Source: Scenedesmus sp. ARA3
Lineage: Eukaryota > Chlorophyta > Chlorophyceae > Sphaeropleales > Scenedesmaceae
DNA length: 64,000 nt
Assembly: GCA_004335835.1 (NCBI GenBank)
Contig: RWJK01001001.1
Coordinates: 34,399 to 98,398, forward strand
Direction: 5' to 3'
Position numbers and translations under genes: made by a program. Below are positions 55,992 to 64,000 of this stretch, one piece after another (the first letter of the stretch is position 1; every line of letters begins with the position of its first letter). The notes under the pieces were generated by a model. It had not been told where the DNA came from and made no database searches. It saw only the letters and a list, made by a program, of their open reading frames with translations.

Positions 55992-56768
55992 CCCGCAGCA
56001 GGATTGACACGGCCATGTAGCTGCGTCATGATTGGCTTGACTAGGCTTTGTGCACTTGACACACTGGGTGCCCTAGCATTCGCTGTAGTCGCTTGTGTAG
56101 GATGACATGCATATGTTGTTGCCACAGCTGTTGCCAATCCAATGTGTGCTGCTGGTCATAACCATGACCAATGGTAACGACTTGTTACCATGATGGCGAT
56201 TATGAGCACACCAGTAGGCGGGTGCCCGCCCCTACCTGACAGGCTCTGTGTGACACTGAGTGTCTGGCCGCTGCCTTGACACACATCGCCTGGCAGCTCT
56301 GGACCCTGCACCTGTGCAGGCTGCTGCAGCCTGGGGTGCGGCACCCCCCCCAGGTTGAAGACGAACGGTGTGTATTCCCGTCGTGTAACACAACACACGT
56401 GATTTGTGCAGCTTCTCCTACATCATGATGAGTAGTTGTGCAAAGGCTGAGTGCTTCATGCAGCTGCAAGCACTGCCTCAAGCAGGCTGCTGGCAAGGCT
56501 CCAAGCAAAGTAACTTGTTAAAACCATGTGTTATTTGTCACACTGCTGCATGTCAGTCTGGTGGGGTGCGACGTCTTGCCACCTCAACACACTATGTAGT
56601 GTATACTTGCATGCAATTGAAAGCTCACTAGGGAGCAGCACACCACACCACTTGCTAGCTGTCTCAGCTAGCACGGGACGTACTGCAACCCTCTCTGTTG
56701 ACAAAGGTCACAGCTCGCCCTGCTAGAAGATGTTCCTGCTTGTTTGACAGCCACTGCCAAGCGCCTCT
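55992..56768. other. Convergent intergenic region
   Basis: About 0.8 kb between two 3' ends. No gene is seen. Contains GTAACGACTTGTTAC, a short palindrome near 56176, of unknown meaning. Confidence 0.5.
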
Positions 56769-58953
56769 CTACAGCAGCTCGTCACCAGCAGGCTGCTGCG
56801 GCTGCGCTGCTGCTGCACTGTCTTGGCTCGCACTCGCTGCTGCTGCCGCCATGGCTGCTGCTTCGCTCCACTCAACACCGCGCATTGCAGCAATGGCCTT
56901 CAGCACCTGTGCATTGCAATAACAACACAGGAGCTCTAGTAAACAGACAGGTTGTGTAGTTGAGCTACCTGCTGTACACAGGCATTTGTACAGCTGCAGT
57001 CAGCAGCAGCTCAAACCTGCTCAGCAGCCGGCTGGCACAAATCAGCAGTGACACAACAAAGTAGTGACACAATGCAGTGGTGACACAACACAGCCTCCGC
57101 CAGGGAGCAAAACACGCCAGCAGGTGCAGCTTGTGGCAACGCATTACTCAGCATCTGCACAATCAAGTGGCTCACAACAACCACCCGCGCACCTTGACGT
57201 CTGCACTGCCACCCGCCAGAGCACCCTCCGCCAGGCTGCCAAATGCGTCAGCAGGCGCAGCAGCAAACAGCTGCGCAGTGACCAGCGCGGGCGGCGGCGC
57301 CACTGCCAGTGCTGCCATCACATTGGCGATGTACTCCGCATCTGCTGCCAGCTGAGCGCCGCCTGATGCAGACAACGTTTTGATCTGCAGTAGGGACTCG
57401 GCATACAGCAGCCCCGCGCCGCGCACCACCTGCATGTTGCAGGAGATGAAACATTACAGTGACACGTGGGCATACAATGCATTGGATTGGGAGCAGCGTA
57501 CGCGACACATACAGAATGGCAGGACTATGGCTGACTTGCTGTTTGGACTGCTGTACACCCGGCCCCGTCCAGCATGACTGCAGCAAGCCCTCCTACCTCT
57601 GCTGCTGCTGCATTGCTGCGCCTGCTTCTGCTTCTGCCCCAAACCCTCCCACGTCAGCCATCAACCGCAAAATCCAAATAAGCCTGCTCACCCTGTCCAG
57701 CCACTCTGCAGTCAGCTCGTCTCCCTCTGCTGCCTCCGCCTGCAGCACCTCTTTGTGCTTCCGCGCCAAGCCCTAAGGCCCCGGCCCTCAACCATAACAC
57801 CCAAGCCCTGCACCGCTCACCTTGTCTAGCCATTCTGCAGCCAGCTCGTCTCCCTCTGCTGCCTGCTGTGGCCCTGCTTACAGCATCAGCATCATCTTCA
57901 TGCCCCAGCCCTGAACTGTCAGCCCCAAGCCCCGCCCTGCAGCACTGCAGCCCCCAAAACTCCCGCATGCCTCGGCCCTACACCCTAAGCCTTAAGACCC
58001 GCCCTGTAAAAGTGCTCACCTTGTCTAGCCATTCTGCAGCCAGCTCATCCCCTTCTGCTGCCTCCGCCTGCAGTGCTGCTGCCTCCTGGCTGCTGCCGCC
58101 TGCTGCTGCTGTCTCATCTCCCATGAGCACCTCCAGCTGCTGCGGCAGCGCCATCAGGTACTCCCCTGGCAGCAGCAGCAGCAGGACACATCGCTTGACT
58201 CAGTGCAGAGCTCAACAGGAAAGCAGGATCAAGCAGGGTATGCCCCCCAATAAGCAGGCAACGACAGGCTTTTCAAGTAGACCCTGGCGGCAGCACAGCA
58301 AAGCAGGCACACGTGAGGTACACACCACAAACACACACACACACAGAGCAGCTGAGACTATTGACCACCTCGTTACCATCTTGTCACAACATGCAAGCTT
58401 CACACATGCTGCTGCAAATGGAAGTCAGCAGCAGCAGCACGGCACCCTTTCATCAACTCACCAACAGCAGTGACGGCTGGCAGGGGGTAGGCGCTGAACG
58501 ACGGCACCACAGCACCTGCAGCAGCAGCAGCAGCAGCAACGCAGGGCTCATGTTGGAAAGCGCGGTACAATTGCCTGCCACCAACACTGCTGACCAGACC
58601 CTCACGCAAGCATTCGAAGGCACAGTACTGCTGACTTGTCGACCCTGCTTGCCAAAGCGCTATGCAGGGTTGTGATGTGGTGGCAAGCTGCCAAAGAGCA
58701 GCGGCTGCAGCAACAGGTGGTCATGCCAGCGGCCCACAATACTGCTCTAGCTTGCACAAGCAACCCCAAGCAGCTGGCATCCATACATATATCCATACAA
58801 CTGCCAAACTCACCTGCCCCTGGCATCACGCCTGTGCCGCTGCCTGCCCCAGCCCAGTCAGGCAGGCCAGGCAGGGGTGCCAGCGCTGCCACCACGGGCG
58901 CAAGCAGCGCATCGTACACAGCAGCTGAGATGGCCTCGTAAAGCGCGCCACCT

Positions 58954-58997
<44 letters not shown>

Positions 58998-59194
58998 GGT
59001 GTTTGGTCAATGCAGCAGCCACCACTGGCGCCAGCACCGCATCATACGCAGCAGCAGAGATAGCCTCACAAAGCGCCGCCTGCAGCAGCAGCAGCAGCAG
59101 CAGTGGTGATGTTGAGATCAATGCAGCAGCCACCACCGGCGCCAGCAGGGCATCGTACACAGCAGCAGATATGGCCTCACACAGCGCGCCACCT

Positions 59195-59249
<55 letters not shown>

Positions 59250-59337
59250 TTGTGTTGAGATCAATGCAGCAACTGCCACTGGCGCCAGCAGGGCATCGTA
59301 CACAGCAGCAGAGATGGCCTCACAAAGCGCGCCACCT

Positions 59338-59383
<46 letters not shown>

Positions 59384-62300
59384 ACGCCATCGGCGATGAC
59401 GTCAACGGTACCTCAGCTAAATCCACTGCAGTGCAGCACTCGCTCCATGTCCAACACTTGCTCCCATGCCATCGCCGCCTATGCTGCCACCATACAGCTT
59501 GGCAGATCTGTTCCAGTGAAAGTGCATTGCGCACCTGCAACTGTGGCTGATGGTAGTGACATATAGCGCGAGCTCCCAACAGCAGCCTGCAGCTTGGCCA
59601 GCTGCGGCAGCTTGGCCGGAAACGCAGCAAGCTGTGCAACACTGAAAGCTGCCTATCTGTGGGCGGCGAACAATGCTGTATCAACCTCGCTGCTTCACAC
59701 CGCCTTCATGACACACCACACACAACAGGACCACAAAACACTTGAATACGAAAGCGCTGCGCACCTGCAACTGTTGCTGATGGTAGTGACATGAAGCGCG
59801 AGCTTGCAGCGGCAGCCTGCAGCTTGGCCAGCGGCGGCAGCTTCGCCGGAAACGCCGCGAGCCGCAGCGGCAGCAGCTCAGCAGCAGCCGCCGCAGCAGC
59901 AGCAGGCGCACCCTGCTGCTGCTGCTGCCCAGTTGCTGCTGCAGCTGCTGATGTTAAGCCTACTGGAGGCAGCCCGGCAGCTGCTAAGGCTTGCAGGCGT
60001 GGTATGGTTTGTGCGAGTGTGCTGCGCAGGTGTGTCTCGAGGGCGTTGAGTTTGCTGCTGATGTGGCGCGCTAGCAGCACCAGCTGCAGCATGACGCTGA
60101 TGTCAGCAGCGGGTGAGGCTGCTGCAGCGAGGCGTGTGTACCTGAAAGCAGGAAGCAGCAGGTACAGCAGGTGCATCAGCAAGCAAAGTGATGACAGGCA
60201 CCTCGCATATGTAGCAAGACAGCAAGATGAGGGCCTGCAGAGAGCTCCTTCAACAAGCAGCATTTGCAGCACAGCCCATGGTTGAGCGTTGAGTTTGCTG
60301 CTGATGTGGCGAGCCAGCAGCACCAGCTGCAGCATGACGCTGATGTCAGCAGCGGGCGAGGCTGCTGCAGCGAGCCGGGTGTACCTGGTGTTTAGAGAAT
60401 GTTCAGATAGACAGCAGCAGCAGGTGCAGCAGCAAGAGGTTATGGCATGCATTATGTGTACAGCAAGGCAGCGGTATGAGTCCTGCCGGCTAGGCCGCAA
60501 CCAGCAGCATCCACAGCACCGCAGATACCAGAGAGCTCACTCGCTTTTGTCAGCAGTCAAAGCTGTGTGATGTGTTCCGTCCAGGTTGAAGGATGGGGTA
60601 CAACCCACCTCAAACCCTTCCACCTGCCGTTGACGATGCCCACGGCAGCCTGCAGCTGCTGCAGGTACCGTGCCAGCTGCCTGCCGCTGCTGCACCTCAT
60701 ATCACAAATCAAACCTTGCGAATCAGTTCAGCAGAAGAGCATGGCAGAGACCGATTCGAGCCCCTCACCTGCCATTGATTATGCCTACTGCCGCCTGCAG
60801 CCGCTGCAGATAACCTGCAAGCTGCTTATCCAGGCTAGCTAGCAGCCCAGGCAGCTCCGTGCCACCTGTCAGCTGCATGCAGCGCTCCACCACGCCCCAC
60901 AGCGCAGAGAAAGCAGCAGACACTGCTGCTGCCAGCTTCTGCGCTACATCCTGCTCTAGCTCCTCAGCATCCCCTGCTGCTGCTGCTGCTGCTGAGTCAG
61001 CAGCGCTGCCGGGTGAAGGGCCTTTGGGGTTTGCTGCTGCTGCTGCTGTGTTGATAGGCAGGGGTGCGGAGAGTGCTGCAGAGATGACTGGCTCCTCAAG
61101 TGAGATGTAGCGGGTGATCTGCAGGCAGGACACAAGCAGTACATGCCGCGTGCACACTTTCAGAGTGCATTTCTTCAGCGTGCACGATCCTAGAGTGGAT
61201 ACTTCACGCACACGCGCACAAACGCACGTGCGCACGCACATACGCACTTTTCCATGCGCACGCGCCTGCTTGCACGCACTCATGCCCGGCCACCCACCCG
61301 CCCATGCCCGCTCGTACGCACCGCACGCACGCGCGCACCGCACGCACACGCGCGCGCATGCAAGCACACTCTCACCCACTGACCCACACACGCGCCTGCA
61401 CCCACGCACGCGCACTCACGCACACACCTACACGCGGCACACACACACACATGCAAACACATCTGTGCGCGCACGTGAGCATGCACACACACACGCACAC
61501 ACATACCCTCACACACACATGCACATGCACATACACGCATGCACACACACCTGCACACACCAGCACGTGCGCACGCATGCACACACCTGCACGCACCAGC
61601 ACGCGCAGACGCCCATGCCCCCACGCACACCACGCGCACACGCACACATGCATTCCCCCCGCGCACGCACTTGCGCCGGCCCACCCGCACATATTCCAGC
61701 CGCCCGCATCCCTGCCCACACACACACGCACACGCGTGCATGTGTGCCTGCGTAATTAGCCCCCCCCCTCCCCCTCGGCCCCGCCGGCTCGTACATGCAC
61801 ACCCCCACACATGCGCGCGCACATCACCCTTGCTCGCATGGGCACGCGCGCATGCGTACAGGCTCTTTCACACACACCCGCGCGCGCGCGTGTGTCAGCA
61901 ACCACGCATGCACGCGCACGCATACACCTGTGCGGGCACGCACACACACATACACATGCGCGCACATGCTAACACATATGTGCCTGCACGAACGAGCGCA
62001 CGCACGTGCACCCAAATACAGACCCACATCTAAGCGCCAACACACATAGCGCGCCGGCGCAAGAGCAAGCACGCACGCACCCACGCACCAAAAGTGCACA
62101 GCGTTCAATACCATCATTCAGCTGTTTGAGTCGCGGCCGCTCCCACCTGCTGCTCCACAGGCTCCAGAGCAAGCCGCAGCAGCTTCAGCACCACAGCGCC
62201 ATCAGCAGAGCCATCCTTACCGCCTGCTGCTGCTTCTGTCGGTGCTGCTGCTGCCAGCAGCTCGCGCAGCCGCCGTGCAGCCAGCAGCGCATCGCCCAGC

Positions 62301-64000
62301 AGCCCCGCCAGCAGCCGGCTGCTGTGCAGCGCCGCCAGCCTCTCCCGCAGCGATTTGTTGAGCTGCAGGCCAGCAAAAGACCAGGCAGCAAGTCAGGAAT
62401 CACAGAAAAAGCGGGACATGTACAGCGCTGCCAGCTGATTGACCTGCAATCCAACAGTTCGGCCGCAGCCCTGCCAGCAGCCGGCTGCTGTGCAGTGCCG
62501 CCAGCCTCTCCCGCAGCAACTTGTTGAGCTGGATTGCAACCAATGGTTTGATTCAACAGCAGACGAGGAAGTAACGAGTCAGTGTGACAACCATGAACCA
62601 GCAGCCGGCCGCAGTGCAGCGCCGCCAAGTTCTCCCGCAGCGGCTTGTTGAGCTGTAACCACAAACAGTCAAGTGATTAGGCAAGAGATGAGGCAGCGGC
62701 AAATCAGGCGTGACTGCGGGGCACCTTTGACGGTGAGAGCAGCGCTGCAAGCTTTTCCCGCAGCGCCTTGTTGAGCTGCAGAGTTGAGAAATGAGTGCAA
62801 CATGTTTAGCTGGAAACCAACTATCCAAGTTTGTTTGTAGCAGTGGGTCGAAAGGCATAAATCGCCCTGCAGGATGCTGCCTTGAATGCAGATTACACAC
62901 AGCCCAACGCGGCAACCATCACCGCCACTTGCAGCTGCCGCTGCTGCCCCGGCAGGCACCCCGCCAGCCACGCCGCATCCCCTTCCAGCAGCCCCATCAG
63001 CCCATGGCATACATCAATATTGATGCTTCTTTCTCCAGCTCTTTTTCACAGCAGATTCGCCTGCAGCTAGCCCAGCAATGCTGACCACGCAACGCCCTGC
63101 AAGATTGCCACCCTGCATCTGAGGCAACCCACCTTTTCAAACGCAGCAACCATCACCGCCACCAGCAGCTGCCGCTGTTGTCCAGGCAGGCACCCTGCCA
63201 GCCACGCCGCATCACCTTCCAACAGGCCCATCAGCCCATTGTACAGCAGCAGCAGCCAGCCGCCGCCCAACCCGCCAGCTCCGCTGCCTGCTGCTGCTGC
63301 CGCTGCTGCTGCGCTGCCGCCCGCCAGCATTGCTGCTGCCTCATCCCACAGGGCAGAGACAAGCGGCATGCGGCTGGCAACGTATGCGGCTTCCAGGCTG
63401 CTGTAGCGGCCGACGGCCAGCAGCAGCGCTGCCAGGGAGGACACTTCTTGGCTGGCATTGGCCTGCAGGAAGCAGAGCATGAATGAAAGATCGTTTGCTT
63501 CCTTTGTTTATTGGTATGGGCAGTGCCGGCATAGCGAGGGGGTGTGGAGTGTGCAAATGCGCGCACAGCTGAGCACAACGTTGGGGGTATTGCTGGGTGT
63601 GCTGCTGGCTGAGGCGTTGCGAATCGCATCTGCTCGGCGCATCCCTCCCCTCCAAGTGCACACGTGTAGCGCGCTGCCCAACCGCATGTACAACCACCCA
63701 AACCCGTTTGCCTGCCTGCCTGCTGCTGCTGCTGCTGCTGCTACTACTGCTGCTGCTGCGCTTCACCTGCAGCGCATCACCCAGGCGCCCCTCCACGCGC
63801 CGCTGCAGGCGGTCCTCCAGCCCAGCCAGCCTCCCTCATGCCCTCAGCACGCCATCCCACACGAAAGCATGCACAGCTGTACGAGACACCGCGCGGCCGC
63901 AGGACCTAATTGCCCGCCCACAATCCAACTGAATAGACCACACTAACCTGCAGCGCATCAGCCAGCCGCCCCTCCACGCGCCGCTGCAGGCGGTCCTCCA
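56769..64000 (-). CDS. COG7: Conserved oligomeric Golgi complex subunit 7 (5' end outside window)
   Basis: Minus-strand exons 63948-64000 (partial), 63133-63462, 62147-62362, 60769-61118, 59765-60141, 58814-58951, 58462-58515, 58020-58165, 57193-57429 and 56769-56906 join in phase to ~678 aa of C-terminal sequence. COG7 hallmarks: EDRLQRRVEGRLADAL then AVGRYSSLEAAYVASR; VPSFSAYPLPAVTAVGEYL then MALPQQLEVL; and the end GGAQLAADAEYIANVMAALA then VAPPPALVTAQLFAA. COG7 is a lobe-B subunit of the COG tether that guides retrograde vesicles within the Golgi; it is a cytosolic peripheral protein. Ala-rich inserts make the algal protein longer than plant homologues. Almost every intron contains near-copies of the adjoining exon edge, and intron 62146-61119 holds ~900 bp of CA/CG-alternating DNA. 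The N-terminal coiled-coil part lies beyond 64000. Confidence 0.9.
57690..57885 (-). repeat. Two donor-side copies of a COG7 exon end
   Basis: The end of exon 58020-58165 (EGDELAAEWLDK plus donor) recurs at about 57690-57760 and 57825-57880, spaced ~140-190 bp. Both keep CTC(A)CC..GTC.AGCCA, meaning a GTGAG-type donor on the minus strand. Confidence 0.8.
58953..59385 (-). repeat. Three acceptor-side copies of a COG7 exon start, each with a CTG array
   Basis: The start of exon 58814-58951 (ALYEAISAAVYDALLAPVVA) recurs at about 59012-59077, 59125-59193 and 59272-59338. Each copy and the genuine exon is preceded, on the minus strand, by a (CTG)n run (~14, ~8, ~18 and ~14 units). The unit is exon fragment plus ~25 bp plus CTG array, so the whole block is a nested repeat. 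The copies lack a donor and drift out of similarity after about 65 bp. Confidence 0.85.
59565..59645 (-). repeat. Donor-side copy of a COG7 exon end
   Basis: The end of exon 59765-60141 (FPAKLPPLAKLQAA, then the donor region with GTCACTACCATCAGC) is repeated about 226 bp downstream on the minus strand, diverged so that the frame is broken. Confidence 0.7.
60283..60390 (-). repeat. Acceptor-side copy of a COG7 exon start
   Basis: The first ~105 bp of exon 59765-60141 (YTRLAAAASPAADISVMLQL) is repeated upstream with its own CCAG acceptor near 60388 (minus strand). Similarity ends after SSKLNA, and no donor follows. Confidence 0.85.
60590..60690 (-). repeat. Donor-side copy of a COG7 exon end
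   Basis: LQQLQAAVGIVNGR at ~60625-60665 is a copy of LQRLQAAVGIINGR at the end of exon 60769-61118, together with ~50 bp of following intron. The copy has GTGGAA where the exon has GTGAGG. Confidence 0.8.
61198..62095. repeat. ~900-bp alternating purine-pyrimidine (CA/CG) tract in a COG7 intron
   Basis: The stretch is dominated by ACGCAC, ACACAC, GCGCGC and TGCATGC steps with a short C-rich break near 61757. It is intronic (between exons 62147 and 61118). Alternating CA/CG DNA readily adopts the Z form, and this accounts for the long His/Thr/Cys-rich frames on both strands. Confidence 0.85.
62478..62785 (-). repeat. Three acceptor-side copies of a COG7 exon start
   Basis: The start of exon 62147-62362 (LNKSLRERLAALHSSRLLAG) recurs at about 62478-62532, 62595-62652 and 62725-62780, spaced ~120-130 bp. 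All keep GAG(C/A)TTGTTGAGCT in plus orientation, meaning a CTCAACAA exon start. The outermost has a perfect CTGCAG acceptor. Confidence 0.85.
62915..63005 (-). repeat. Donor-side copy of a COG7 exon end
   Basis: GLLEGDAAWLAGCLPGQQRQ from exon 63133-63462 is repeated ~210 bp downstream. The copy keeps the peptide but loses the exon end and donor. Confidence 0.8.
63767..63822 (-). repeat. Donor-side copy of a COG7 exon end
   Basis: EDRLQRRVEGRLGDALQ with a GTGAAG donor lies 181 bp downstream of the near-identical exon end at 63948-64000, whose donor is GTTAGT. Either donor might be used; both are phase 0. Confidence 0.8.

Noticed and set aside
61114..62033. His/Thr/Ala- and Cys/Val-rich open frames on both strands
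   Set aside because: Translation of CA/CG alternating DNA inside a COG7 intron.

Overview
The window is nuclear DNA of a eukaryote, most likely a chlorophyte green alga. A Scenedesmus/Tetradesmus-like or other core chlorophyte fits, but the species is not identifiable from this text. The reasons are intron-rich genes with GTGAG...TGCAG splice sites, pervasive CAG/CTG triplet tracts, Gln/Ala/Ser-rich proteins, an SBP-family transcription factor, and a GCC2/GCC3 (ephrin-receptor-like) cysteine-rich secreted protein. I built the gene models by hand, joining exons where reading phase and splice sites agree. They are not supported by transcripts.

Layout, left to right: the 3' end of an unidentified + strand gene (1-102); a small LEA-like stress protein (+, 985-3366); about 6 kb of tandem-repeat-rich intergenic DNA; an SBP-domain transcription factor (-, 9453-12035); a BTB/POZ protein with an apparent frameshift (+, 12.7-13.5 kb); a 3.2 kb unresolved stretch; a long BRCT-domain protein (+, 16750-24538); 2.4 kb without a gene; a 15-exon secreted cysteine-rich protein with GCC2/GCC3, EGF and PAN/apple-like parts (-, 26925-37855); 2.5 kb with a possible group II intron relic and a (CTG)32 microsatellite; a histidine-phosphatase (phosphoglycerate-mutase-like) gene (+, 40401-42177); the spliceosome factor CWC15 (+, 42613-45453); an F-box/LRR-like protein (+, 46.9-48.6 kb); an Ala-rich hypothetical protein (+, 51054-52169); weak small-gene candidates; a Gln-rich coiled-coil protein (+, 55018-55991); and COG7, a Golgi tethering subunit (-, 56769 to beyond 64000). 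The genes have unrelated housekeeping or regulatory roles. There is no sign of an operon or a shared pathway.

The striking feature is structural. In at least five genes (LEA, BRCT, GCC2/GCC3, CWC15, COG7) short segments containing one exon edge plus its splice site and flanking intron are tandemly duplicated, often 2-8 times, inside the neighbouring intron. Some copies carry the acceptor plus the start of the next exon. Others carry the end of the previous exon plus the donor. Many keep a good splice site, but the ones I read through cannot be joined in frame. They are pseudo-exons or decoy splice sites. In the LEA gene, by contrast, three copies are in phase and are precise 30-bp micro-exons that add one peptide repeat each. 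(CTG)n tracts commonly sit where the polypyrimidine tract should be. Together these suggest a genome in which slippage or replication-based tandem duplication continually produces new splice junctions. That is the observation most worth following up.
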